This document shows positions 22,763 to 32,514 of a DNA stretch of 64,000 nucleotides, in pieces (within the stretch, counting starts at the first letter, position 1; every line of letters starts with the position of its first letter). This stretch comes from Tetrapyrgos nigripes. Its lineage: Eukaryota > Basidiomycota > Agaricomycetes > Agaricales > Campanellaceae. The notes under the pieces were generated by a model. That model did no database searches. It was not told where the DNA came from and was given only the letters and a program-made list of their open reading frames with translations. The translations under genes were made by a program, and so were the position numbers. The stretch is from positions 186,001 through 250,000 of the forward strand of contig JAACJM010000033.1 in NCBI GenBank assembly GCA_013368315.1. Direction: 5' to 3'.

Positions 22763-23075
22763 TTCAAATGTGATCTGAGGATGTAATCAATCTGTCAGCA
22801 TAACATCCTATATGCAAGATAAGTGGCGGTGTTAAGGACACGCCATGAAATAAATGGAAAGCTGTGGCTAGCACGCTTATGACAGTGATTATCCCTGGTG
22901 TGCAATATACCAGCTTGCAGCCATGAAGGTGCTACTGAGCACATACAGCAGCCATAGAGGCGCATGTAAAGAATGTCTGCCTCTGAGGGCGACATTCAAG
23001 CAGCCGCAGGAGTGCTTCCAGGTATTACGTAGTCTAAGACGGCTGCCAGTGATGGCGCGATGTCCAGGGCTTGCA

Positions 23076-23087
23076 GGGCCCATAACC
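23076..23087 (-). promoter_or_regulatory. Copia primer binding site, initiator tRNA-Met type
   Basis: Directly inside the 5' LTR the plus strand reads GGGCCCATAACC, identical to the anticodon-arm segment of eukaryotic initiator tRNA-Met. The element transcript therefore carries the complement, as in Drosophila copia, which primes from a cleaved half of that tRNA. Confidence 0.75.
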
Positions 23088-23371
23088 TGTTGAGCAGGCT
23101 ATGTTCTATATACGTAGCAGCAACTGCATACTTACCTGAGGATGTAAAGGTGCTTGTTAGAGCAATTTGTTAGAGGTTAAGAGCAATGAGTAGTAAGGAA
23201 AATCCTTATTATTATGGGGCAATCTACAAGCCCTTTTATACTGTTCTAGATAGTACATGTGACTACTTATCTAAGAAATACTGATGTACAGTAAGCGTAA
23301 CTAACTAGATTACTATCTAATCTATATCTAATCTAGTGTTGATGGCTGCTTACTCATTCGCCAATTCAACA
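23088..23371 (-). repeat. Copia 5' LTR
   Basis: 284 bp, flanked outside by GGAGC (23372-23376). It contains about 17 bp (TATGTTCTATATACGTA) near its inner end that the other LTR lacks. Confidence 0.9.
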
Positions 23372-23376
23372 GGAGC

Positions 23377-23752
23377 TACTTGGAGAACATCTTATACATT
23401 TATGAGCCTATCAATACTCACTGAGCTTTGAATCAAATCACTCAGACTGGACATAATCCCACTCAATAATGTCCCAATCAGAAAACTATAATTTATAGAT
23501 CACTAAGAGCCTATGAATCAAATTGAGCTGTACATCTGACTTTTTTGAAATACTAGAAAGGGAAGAGAGGAACCTCAGCACAATAGGTAAGTGAATCAGC
23601 AGGACTGCAAATCCACAAGATGATTCAGGCAATGACTGGAGGCAAGTAGCAATGTAGCATATGCAAGCTAGTGAACTTGGAGGTCTACAAAGAATACAGA
23701 TGTTAGAGAGACAAGCAACAAATGTTACAGGTATAGCCAAGAAAATCTCACC
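23377..23752. other. Short intergenic stretch
   Basis: About 375 bp between the Copia element and the stop codon of the ankyrin gene, probably its 3' flank. A minus-strand ORF at 23486-23740 has no recognisable content. Confidence 0.4.
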
Positions 23753-26304
23753 TTAAGTATGTGGCTGTGCCTCCTTGGGAAGGAGGAGCTTGACAATCTC
23801 TTCACAATTGTGCTGTCTCCATTCAGGTGTCTGATGGACTGCTCCATATTGAGCTGCCTTGAGGGCTGTCCCATATTTACCACCTGAAAGTGTTCTTTGA
23901 GTGTCATCTCCCTCTCCATCCAACCACATTCTCACCTTGAATGCTTGGGTCTGCCCTCTTGTCAAGCAGAAGCTCAACAGTCTCTTTGTGTCCTTCACCT
24001 GAGGCTGCCTGAAGTGCTGTCCCATATTTATCACCTGAAAGGGCTATGTCAGGATCATCTCTTTCTACATCTAAACACATTCTCACCTTGAATGTTTGGG
24101 CCTGCCCCCTTGTTAAGCAGAAGCTCAACAATCTCTTTGTGTCCCCAATATGAGGCTGCCTGCAGGGCTGTCCCATATTGACCACCTGAAAGTGCTCTTT
24201 GAGTCTCATCTCCCTCTTTATCCAAACACATTCTTACCTTGAATGTTTGGGTCTGCCTCCTTGTCAAGCAGGAGCTCAATGATCTCCTTGTCAACTGAAT
24301 ATGGAGCAGAAGCTGCCTGAAGGGCTGTTCCATATTCACCACCTGAAAGTGCTATGTCAGGATCATCTCTTTCTGCATCTAAACACATTCTCACCTTGAA
24401 TGTTTGGGTCTGCCCCCTTGTTAAGCAGAAGCTCAACAATCTCCTTGTGTCCCCTATATGAGGCTGCCTGAAGAGCTGTCCTATATTGACCACCTGAAAG
24501 TGCTCTTTGAGTGTCATCTCCCTCTTTATCCAAACACATCCTCACCTTGAATATTTGGGTCTGCCCCCTTGTCAAGCAGGAGCTTAACAAGACCCTCGTC
24601 AACTGAATATGGGGCAGAAGCTGCTTGAAGGGCTGTCCCATATTCACCATCTGAAGGTGCTCTTTGAATGTGATCTCCCTCTTTATCTCAACACATTCTC
24701 ACCTTGAATGTTTGGGTCTGCCTCCTTTCCAAGCAAGAGCTCCACAATCTCCTTGTATCCTCTACCTGAGGCTGCCTGAAGTGCTGTCCCATATTTACCA
24801 CCTGAAAGTATGTATTGAGTGCCATCTCCTTCTTCATCTGAACATATGCTTACCTTGAATGTTTGGATCTGCCCCCTTGTCAAGCAGAAGCTCAACAAAC
24901 TCCTTCTTCCCATAATATGAAGCCCCTTGAAGGGCTGTCACATAAACAAATCCTAGTTTTGCTTTCAGTTTCCATTTCCATGAAAAAATGATCACCATAT
25001 TTATACCTTCAACCTTTACATTAACATCAGCACCCCTTTTGACCCAACTGAGAGCTGACTCCATTCCCTCTTCTTGCCTCTCAATTTCCCTCCTTAATGC
25101 TTCTGTATAGATCTTCCTCTTTTGCTTCTCAGTTCGCTTGAATATAATGGTCTCTACAAGGTCACGTAGAGGTATTGCAATGAGGAGCATGGCAAGCACC
25201 TGCCCAAATGTCCAATTGGATCCATCTTGACCTATGTTTTGTTGGAGAGTCAGCTCAGTGTCAATAATGAAGGTGAGATTGATGGCTATAAGAAAAACCA
25301 TGCCAATAATGATAGGCACAATGCTGTTCAAGGACTTGGACTGATCCTTGCTGCACCATGCTTGATACCTGATATACAGAAAAAGAAAGATAGCTGCTGG
25401 AACAACTAAATTCAATCCAGGTACCAGGAACAGTGAGTAGACTGCAAGGGACCATCCACGCAATCCCTCTGACCCCAGAGAAACATGATGTCCAAGAATG
25501 ACAATGGATAAAGAGTCAATTGAAATTAGACAGGAGTCTGAAGGTCCAAATGAGCCTGGCTTTCTCCACATCCAAATGCCAAGACCAGCCATTATAGTCA
25601 GGTGAAGTGAGCCCAAGAGGAAAACAATCCTTCTGAAGACATTTTTGATGAATGATTGCTGTGGAGACTTTGTATCCTGATCTGTGAGCCACATTAGAAT
25701 GCTAGTTAGTTGATAATCTCAACATTTTGAATGGAAAAATGGGCCCACTGCTCTCTAATTGTTTTTCGGCATCACTGGAACGAATAAACTTCTGTTCTGT
25801 AAACGGTGTGTTAACGCGAAGTAAATAGGACAGGGATTTGTGATTACCTTCTTTCGTTCGGAATTCTGGTTGTAAAAGCCCCTTGACCTCCGCCATCAAG
25901 TTCCACAATGAGAGCTTGTTCCTAGCATGCTGTATCCATGCAGACAATTTCGGCTCAATTTGCGCCGGACCAGGCTGGCTCTTGTGTTGAATGTAGAGAA
26001 GAAAGTAGATAAAGGTATTCGTGTTGTTCATCCAGCTCATATTGAGGACAATGCTCGCTTGAAAGCTAGATAATCCAGATCTCCCAGCCTGTACCATGGC
26101 CGAAATCACGATGGCAAAGGCGGTAATGAGGATTGTGGTTGACTGGGTTTCGACAGACTCGAGTTCGTATAAAGAGACCTCGCCGTCCCAGAGAGCCCAA
26201 ATGGCTGGAATGAAGCTGAGTAGATTCTGGGTGTAGATTGCTGCACGGACGCCGATGCCTGAAATGTCCGGATCCGAAAAGAGGCAGTTGTCAGTGGCGT
26301 TCAT
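23753..26304 (-). CDS. Membrane protein with C-terminal ankyrin repeats, spliced
   Basis: The start at 26304 (MNATDNCLFSDPDISG) begins a hydrophobic N-terminal part. Helices include LLSFIPAIWALW and TTILITAFAIVISAMVQAG, then after an intron IVFLLGSLHLTIMAGLGIWM, LAVYSLFLVPGLNLVVPAAI, IVPIIIGMVFLIAINLTFII and FGQVLAMLLIAIP. A charged coil (RTEKQKRKIYTEALRREIER) links to ankyrin repeats of the form YGTALQAASxRGHKEIVELL with LLxKGADPNIQG. At least eight repeats are present. From 24957 down each is a separate exon of 99 or 105 bp, divided by introns of about 52 bp, ending at TAA 23753. No stop was seen inside repeat exons; introns carry in-frame stops, as expected. Likely an intact host gene. N-terminal multi-pass plus ankyrin architecture suggests a membrane-anchored scaffold, but no function is known. 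Confidence 0.75.
23755..24957 (-). repeat. Tandem exon-intron array encoding ankyrin repeats
   Basis: The exon-end motif (complement CTTGAATGTTTGGGTCTG) recurs at about 23936, 24087, 24238, 24395, 24546, 24703 and 24854. The spacings are 151, 151, 157, 151, 157 and 151 bp. The 157 bp units carry two extra codons (APYSVDK/APYSVDE variants). Introns as well as exons are conserved between units, so the duplicated unit included the intron. Confidence 0.88.
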
Positions 26305-26484
26305 CGCTGGACTCGATGTGGGGGGAAGGGAATGAAGCAGCTCACGAGGCTGTGACTTCGTAGCCCTCTAGTCTTATAAAACTCCCACCGCCCATACCGT
26401 AGCTCGGATTTAAGTCATGTGTAACTCACGATTTCTCGGAGATAATGAGAATTTCATTAAAACGTGTCTGGCAGGAGCGCGACG

Positions 26485-26694
26485 ATGAGCGCGTCTACTG
26501 AACCTCAAAGTCGTTTCCAGTTTAGCTCAGCCCTGGGCAAGACTATCTGCTGTGAAATTGGACAGAAGCACCTCCCGTATGACCCTCACGATGTCAGCAT
26601 TGAGATTGTTACAAACATCTTAGACAAGAAGGATGTGTTTGTACGGACAGGATGCGGTTCTGGAAAGACAGGCGTAATAGCTCTCCTGGTGTGA
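26485..26694 (+). pseudogene. RecQ-like helicase N-terminal stub
   Basis: The ATG at 26485 starts a 69-codon frame: YDPHDVSIEIVTNIL, then KKDVFVRTGCGSGKT with a Walker A motif (GCGSGKT), then GVIALLV and TGA. This is the start of the ATPase lobe of the RecQ-type helicases found in many copies in basidiomycete genomes. Nothing after motif I is recognisable: the following 220 bp are not clearly coding, and an inverted repeat begins at 26921. It therefore looks truncated. Function as a helicase is excluded by the missing motifs. Confidence 0.65.
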
Positions 26695-26920
26695 TAGAGT
26701 ATTAGATTGGTCTACGAGGAGAACATGAAGATTTGAAGTGCGTTGCTCAACGCGTTTGTCCTCTGTATATGGGAGCTGGTCCTTCTAAAATGAGACTTAA
26801 AACCGAGGTCCTACAGACGCGGGATGTTTATTCGCAGACTCTTATTAAGCGAGGGAGACGCCTGTCATCAACCTTCCCAATTCAATTGACTGTCAAGTTT
26901 TGGCCGAGTTCTCCCTCCTT

Positions 26921-27337
26921 ACACTGGAGGCAAGCTCATGGGAAGCCTGCACCAGGCTTCCTCACGGGAAGCCAACACGGAGCCGACATTTCAAGTCGTC
27001 CGGTGTTCAAACCTAAAGGGCCCAAGTACAGAGGGCCCAAGTAATTAGGGTTTATCTACAAGTTGTACATAGATAGATCTTACGAATATGATATTCGTTG
27101 CTATGCTGAATACAAAGACCAAATGAATACCAATAGCACAACTATATACATCTAAATACATGCAGAGTACAATAGCGAAAGAGAGATATTAATAGCAACA
27201 CAGAGCAAAGCGACCGCAAAGCAAAAAGAATGTATCAAATGCACATCTTGATGATGGTTCGCTTCGCCATGTGGATGGCGTTGCGCACTTCAGGCAATCC
27301 GAAATCATTATGCAACTGTAATTCTTCACAATGACGT
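26921..27337 (+). repeat. 417 bp inverted repeat, left copy
   Basis: Near-identical, in opposite orientation, to 36768-37185. The only difference I found is one A in a short A run (AAA against AAAA). It begins ACACTGGAGGCAAGC and ends TTCACAATGACGT. Near the start it has short hairpins (GGGAAGCCTGCACCAGGCTT). No ORF. It could be an LTR, but no target duplication is visible at either copy. Confidence 0.9.
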
Positions 27338-27450
27338 CCCCGACTCCGACCGAAGGGAGGAGAGGGAGTGTGTTCCAACCGAGTGGAGCTGCCGTCACTG
27401 CCGATCGGATTTTGAATCTCGCTGGAGATCTCCGGATGATGTCATTTATT
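27336..27450 (+). repeat. Dispersed tail module, copy 1
   Basis: Begins GTCCCCGACTCCGACCGAAG and runs to about CTCGCTGGAGATCTCCGG-ATGTCA. It is repeated in the same orientation at 28216-28330 with about ten differences. It contains GTTTGAATC-like and GAGTGGAGCTG blocks reminiscent of pol III B and A boxes, so a SINE-like origin is possible but unproven. Confidence 0.75.
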
Positions 27451-27729
27451 CTTCTACCTGTGCAACAGCGAGAACTTGTCGTTGCCTTCTTTCACGCTAT
27501 GTATTTGCTGCTCATGGTGAACTATTTCACGCTTCAGTCAGGTATATACCAGGCCGTACGCGCAGTTCTTGATGATTGATATTAATAAAATCCGCGGGAA
27601 CAGCTTTCATGTGACTTGTTCCTAATTCTTTCGTTGTTCTCCGCGGTTCCATAGTGTTCTAATTGGAAAAAAAATAGATATATATATACCAATCCGCCCC
27701 ATCTCAGACTTTGTTCATCACCATCCACC

Positions 27730-28032
27730 ATGACACTTGTTGATTACCTTTGTCAAGCTGCTGATGCTGATGCTATCTTTGTTTCTCTTCCAACTGAGAG
27801 TTTGTCTCAACATTTGGAACGACTGCCTGTTCTGGACCTTTGTCAAATACAACGTCAAATCGATCGCTATGCGCCCAATAAACAACCGAAACATTCGCGA
27901 GCTGAACAGATTGCTAGATTTGTTGTTGACATTTTCTCTATCAGTAATACCGAATCACTGCTTCTCTTCACCTACTTAGTTAACTTTATCATTCCGTTTT
28001 TCATTTTTTTCCCCAAGGTTGTCGACTTGTAA
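27730..28032 (+). CDS. Hypothetical 100-residue ORF with an upstream TATA box
   Basis: The ATG at 27730 is preceded by a TATATATATA tract at about 27677-27688, 40-50 bp upstream. The first 75 residues (MTLVDYLCQAADADAIFVSL ... SRAEQIARFVVDIF) have real coding character, with a helical LPVLDLCQIQRQIDRYAP stretch. The end becomes hydrophobic (LLLFTYLVNFIIPFFIFF) and may really be an intron or 3' region. It lies in the rearranged interval between the 417 bp repeats. No family recognised; it may be the first exon of a mobile element gene. Confidence 0.4.
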   Translation: MTLVDYLCQAADADAIFVSLPTESLSQHLERLPVLDLCQIQRQIDRYAPNKQPKHSRAEQIARFVVDIFSISNTESLLLFTYLVNFIIPFFIFFPKVVDL

Positions 28033-28215
28033 TTGTAAACTTGTAACACTACTCGTTTCTCTTCCTCATCTATCTTCTGCTTCTCGTAAACCTGTAACAA
28101 TACTTATTTCTGTGATGAATGTCTGTACAACTACTTTGTTATATAACATATCTGTGAATAGTATGAGTCTGCCTAAACTACTTATCTGGAGTTGGGGGTG
28201 GCGCACCTGTGCACC

Positions 28216-28330
28216 GTCCCCGACTCCGACCGAAGGGAGGAGAGGGAGTGTCCAACCGAGTGGAGCTGCTGTCACTGCCGAGCGGAGTTTGAATCTCGCT
28301 GGAGATCTCCGGGGGATGTCACTTCTTCTA
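28216..28330 (+). repeat. Dispersed tail module, copy 2
   Basis: Second copy of 27336-27450. It is preceded by GGGGGTGGCGCACCTGTGCACC (28195-28215), which recurs as GGGGTGGCGCACCTGTGCGCC at 29454-29474. In both places an upstream TTTGTTATATAACAT motif is also shared (28135 and 29392). Confidence 0.75.
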
Positions 28331-29453
28331 ATAAATCGTTCTATGCATATGCCTTTCCCACAAACTTTCGGGAAACAGCAGGTACTTATCGTCTGCTTCG
28401 CAGTGATATACTTTGCGATTTAGTGATAACTCGTTCATCTGCGTTTTGAGAGGACGTGGTCTTGTGCTCGGTCTTGGGTTGATCTACACCCGAGTCCCGA
28501 CACTTGGTGAGACATCAAGGTCACCTGCATTCCATCCTTCTCTGTCTTTCTCTGTGGTTTTGTAGCCTCTTCCCCAACTCCGATTATTTCACTTCAGTAG
28601 ATTGTACAAAACAGTCATTGTACTTTGCAAGTAGTCTGGTAGAGACAGAGCTAGATGAACAAGTACAGTTAATGTCAAGAATAGAATTACAACATCAGCA
28701 GAGTGTAGAGTAAGGTGCAGGGCGAGAAAAAATTTAGATAGTGGCAACAAGAAGCGAAGAATAGAACCACATCAACAAAAGAATATAATTACAGGGTAAG
28801 GACGTAGAAGAGATAACAGGACTTGAACAGGACAGTCATTAGGTAGAAGCAAGCTCAGCTTTTTTGGTATCATTTGCGCCGGGGTTTGCAGACCCTTATA
28901 GGGGCGACTTGCTGTTTGATCTACGAAATTTGGATATCAGTGGGCCAACAGTGGGCTGATTAAATGGTATGTGCAATCTGTGCATGTCTTGCGTCTCCAT
29001 GGTTCGCTCAATAAAGATCAACCGCGTGTACTCCACCTCCACGGTAATGCTTGCGCATTTGAATCAAACACCGTTTCAAGTTTCAACAGCTAACATTTTA
29101 CCTCGGACCCCCAACAATCTCAATAATATGATCAGTGTACTCTTTGTGGGTCCCAAAAAACTGACGAATGAAGCAGTTAATAGCGCGTAAATCGGTTATT
29201 TGGACACTTTTAAATTTCCTTTTCCTGCACAACTGTTTACCATTTATATCAGGAACTTCCTCCCTGTGCTGCTATTTCAGACGACGCTCAACCTATTTTC
29301 GACTAAGAATTTTCATGCTTTTCCAACCCAATCAGAATCAGTTGGAAGCTTATTCCGAGTGGTCTTCTGGTTCACTTTATCTGTAACAATAATTTGTTAT
29401 ATAACATCACAATGAATAAAGCAACATCTACCTATTACTGTACCTGGAGTCAG
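28331..29453. other. No supported gene, probable degraded element sequence
   Basis: About 1.1 kb between the repeated tail modules. Short ORFs (28504-28713, 28969-29190) have no recognisable domain. The region is bounded on both sides by the same GTGGCGCACCTGTG module, so it is probably one unit of a composite or tandem element. Confidence 0.4.
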
Positions 29454-29479
29454 GGGTGGCGCACCTGTGCGCCGTTGAA

Positions 29480-29556
29480 TTGGAGTAGGGATTGGCATCC
29501 CTCCTCCGGGTTCAGGCTTAGGGTTAGGGTTAGGTGGAGTCTAGAGCAGAGTTCCT
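29480..29556 (+). repeat. TTAGGG-bearing module, left copy
   Basis: Runs from TTGGAGTAGGGATTGGCATC through CTTAGGGTTAGGGTTAGG to GAGCAGAGTTCCT and abuts the palindrome arm at 29557. The inverted counterpart is 36686-36767, which has one more TTAGGG unit. Confidence 0.85.
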
Positions 29557-30147
29557 ATGTAGTATACATACGGTTTCCTCGTGTTGTTAGTAGTCAGACC
29601 TATGCCAGCATGTTCCTCTAGGCATTCCTCTCTGGAGCAGCCCCAGGCTACTCCAACGTTTGCGGCAGTTGGGACATACTCGATTGAGCCTGGTGGCATA
29701 CTGCTGCATTTGGTGGTGTGCTTCAAATTCTGAAAGAACAGTAAGCCTACTGAAGAAACATAAAATATAAATCTCTATCTGAATAATGTAGATAGCAATC
29801 AGGCAAATACTCTACCTATTTAAGAAACATAAAATATGAATCTGTAGAGCATTATCAGCCTTTGAAGTATTGAGAGACAATGAGCCATGCTTACCTCTAT
29901 CCGAATAACATAGATAGAGGTAGTAGCGGTTCAGTCTCTGAATTTATATCATACCGTGCTTGATCATTGGTAGTGAAGTATCATGTCGATATGAGTATCA
30001 GTTTGACAGGTTTTAATAATTTAAGAAACAAATTAGACGACGGGTATATAAAACAAAAGGTGATCCACACACACAAAAACCACAACTCAGCAAATGCTTG
30101 ATTCCATGGATTTGGAAGAACAAGAACAATAAGCTCATGAAAAAAGG

Positions 30148-30967
30148 ATGGATTGGGCAATGCTAGTTGATGAAGAAGAGGAGGAAGATGTTCGGCAAAT
30201 GCTTGAAGCCCATAATATGACTATTTCCAAACCAGACAATGAATTTGTTCCAAAAACATTCAAAGAAGCGAAGGAAAGACGGGATCTTTGGAGTGGACCA
30301 ATGGAGAAAGAGATTGGGAAGATGGAAACAAGAAAGGCTTGGATGCCAATGGATAAGCCAGATGGTGTGAAAGAAATTGGAGTGAAGTGGTGTTACACAT
30401 TGAAGAGGGACAGTGATGGAAAAATTATTGAGAGAAGGGCTAGATTGGTTGTGAAAGGGTACATGCAGGAGAAAAGAGTTCACTATTGGGATAGTTGGGC
30501 AATGGTTGCAAGGTACGAGTCTTTCAGGATGATTATTGCAATTGCCACATACCTAGGCCTTACCTTATGGTCAGGCAACTTTGCGTCTGTATACCTCAAC
30601 GCCAGACCTCAAGGAAGAAATTATTTGGCTCTCCCTCCTGGATTCGAAAGTTGATACTCCTTGCAAAAGGGAAATCAAACTGTCCTATTGATGAACATCA
30701 ACATCTACAGTACAATAGATGCAGGAAATAACTGGTTCCATCTCCTCGACAAATCGTACAGGACCGTTGGACATTACCCCATCTCTGCAGATCATGTGTA
30801 CGACTCCAACAGACTTCTACAGGAGCCACCATCACAGCCACTTATACCAACAATGTGCTAGAAGCCTCAACAAGTAGGGAGGAAATGGAAAAGACAGTTG
30901 AAGGAATAAAGGGAATGTTTGAGTTCAAGTTCTTTGGGGAACCAGACTTAGTGTTGGGAATGACGGT
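30148..30967 (+). pseudogene. Copia RT fragment in the left palindrome arm
   Basis: 168 open codons with Copia RT features: FVPKTFKEAKERRDLWSGPM, MEKEIGKMETRKAWMPMD, WCYTLKRDSDGKIIERRARL, HYWDSWAMVARYESFRMIIA and YLNARPQGRNYLALPPGFE. A TGA follows, then out-of-frame remnants of the next motifs (TIDAGNNWF) and FFGEPDLVLGMTV next to the centre. The gene is cut at the palindrome centre before the YVDD box, so it cannot be functional. This family differs from the Copia element at 16.6-23.4 kb. Confidence 0.85.
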
Positions 30968-30976
30968 GAGGGTGAA

Positions 30977-31796
30977 ACCGTCATTCCCAACACTAAGTCT
31001 GGTTCCCCAAAGAACTTGAACTCAAACATTCCCTTTATTCCTTCAACTGTCTTTTCCATTTCCTCCCTACTTGTTGAGGCTTCTAGCACATTGTTGGTAT
31101 AAGTGGCTGTGATGGTGGCTCCTGTAGAAGTCTGTTGGAGTCGTACACATGATCTGCAGAGATGGGGTAATGTCCAACGGTCCTGTACGATTTGTCGAGG
31201 AGATGGAACCAGTTATTTCCTGCATCTATTGTACTGTAGATGTTGATGTTCATCAATAGGACAGTTTGATTTCCCTTTTGCAAGGAGTATCAACTTTCGA
31301 ATCCAGGAGGGAGAGCCAAATAATTTCTTCCTTGAGGTCTGGCGTTGAGGTATACAGACGCAAAGTTGCCTGACCATAAGGTAAGGCCTAGGTATGTGGC
31401 AATTGCAATAATCATCCTGAAAGACTCGTACCTTGCAACCATTGCCCAACTATCCCAATAGTGAACTCTTTTCTCCTGCATGTACCCTTTCACAACCAAT
31501 CTAGCCCTTCTCTCAATAATTTTTCCATCACTGTCCCTCTTCAATGTGTAACACCACTTCACTCCAATTTCTTTCACACCATCTGGCTTATCCATTGGCA
31601 TCCAAGCCTTTCTTGTTTCCATCTTCCCAATCTCTTTCTCCATTGGTCCACTCCAAAGATCCCGTCTTTCCTTCGCTTCTTTGAATGTTTTTGGAACAAA
31701 TTCATTGTCTGGTTTGGAAATAGTCATATTATGGGCTTCAAGCATTTGCCGAACATCTTCCTCCTCTTCTTCATCAACTAGCATTGCCCAATCCAT
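30977..31796 (-). pseudogene. Copia RT fragment in the right palindrome arm
   Basis: Exact inverted copy of 30148-30967, with identical 168-residue translation and the same stop. Together the two copies converge on the 9 bp spacer. Confidence 0.85.
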
Positions 31797-32217
31797 CCTT
31801 TTTTCATGAGCTTATTGTTCTTGTTCTTCCAAATCCATGGAATCAAGCATTTGCTGAGTTGTGGTTTTTGTGTGTGTGGATCACCTTTTGTTTTATATAC
31901 CCGTCGTCTAATTTGTTTCTTAAATTATTAAAACCTGTCAAACTGATACTCATATCGACATGATACTTCACTACCAATGATCAAGCACGGTATGATATAA
32001 ATTCAGAGACTGAACCGCTACTACCTCTATCTATGTTATTCGGATAGAGGTAAGCATGGCTCATTGTCTCTCAATACTTCAAAGGCTGATAATGCTCTAC
32101 AGATTCATATTTTATGTTTCTTAAATAGGTAGAGTATTTGCCTGATTGCTATCTACATTATTCAGATAGAGATTTATATTTTATGTTTCTTCAGTAGGCT
32201 TACTGTTCTTTCAGAAT

Positions 32218-32514
32218 TTGAAGCACACCACCAAATGCAGCAGTATGCCACCAGGCTCAATCGAGTATGTCCCAACTGCCGCAAACGTTGGAGTAGCCTG
32301 GGGCTGCTCCAGAGAGGAATGCCTAGAGGAACATGCTGGCATAGGTCTGACTACTAACAACACGAGGAAACCGTATGTATACTACATGAAATGGATGTGG
32401 GCCAGCGCTGAAGCATGGCGAAAACAAGGCCTGCAGAAAGCTCACCTGGCAAAACAGCCAGAAACAAGGATAACAAAAAGAAAAGCATCACACAGAAAGC
32501 TGATATGCAAATAA
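32218..32514 (+). other. 98-residue ORF crossing the palindrome's right edge
   Basis: Reads MKHTTKCSSMPPGSIEYVPT ... KPYVYY in the arm and continues as MKWMWASAEAWRKQGLQKAH in unique sequence to TAA. The arm-internal part is repeated inverted at 29557-29726. No family recognised. It may be an exon of the sequence that existed before the fold-back. Confidence 0.35.

Larger units (their letters stand above)
16615..23371 (-). mobile_element. Ty1/Copia LTR retrotransposon, full length, decayed (6,757 bp)
   Basis: Two LTRs (16615-16887 and 23088-23371) begin TGTTGAGCAGGC. The right copy ends TCAACA and the left TTCAGCA. Outside both is the 5 bp duplication GGAGC (16610-16614, 23372-23376). The coding order on the minus strand is gag, protease, integrase, RT, RNase H, which defines Copia. 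A purine tract (complement of CTCCCCCTTGC, 16888-16898) lies inside the 3' LTR, and an initiator-tRNA-type primer site lies inside the 5' LTR. The frame is broken by several TGA codons and at least one frameshift, so the copy is dead as a protein source. Confidence 0.93.
29557..32387. repeat. 2,831 bp perfect palindrome (arms 1,411 bp, 9 bp spacer)
   Basis: Left arm 29557-30967, spacer GAGGGTGAA at 30968-30976, right arm 30977-32387. Position x pairs with 61944 minus x. Every segment I compared base by base is identical between arms, and the encoded ORFs are identical. Outside the arms the sequence differs: the left flank is the TTAGGG module, while the right flank continues an ORF (KPYVYY-MKWMWASAEAW). 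The right side thus looks original and the left arm an inverted copy. Confidence 0.95.

Noticed and set aside
27336..28330. Functional SINE with pol III promoter
   Set aside because: A- and B-box resemblance is weak and there is no clear tRNA-like head or target duplication, so only a repeat is reported.
29515..29535. TTAGGG run as a chromosome end
   Set aside because: Only 2.5-3.5 units, embedded in repeated sequence with DNA continuing on both sides.
30148..31796. Two separate Copia elements in opposite orientation
   Set aside because: Both are exact mirror copies within the palindrome arms and lack LTRs and all downstream domains.
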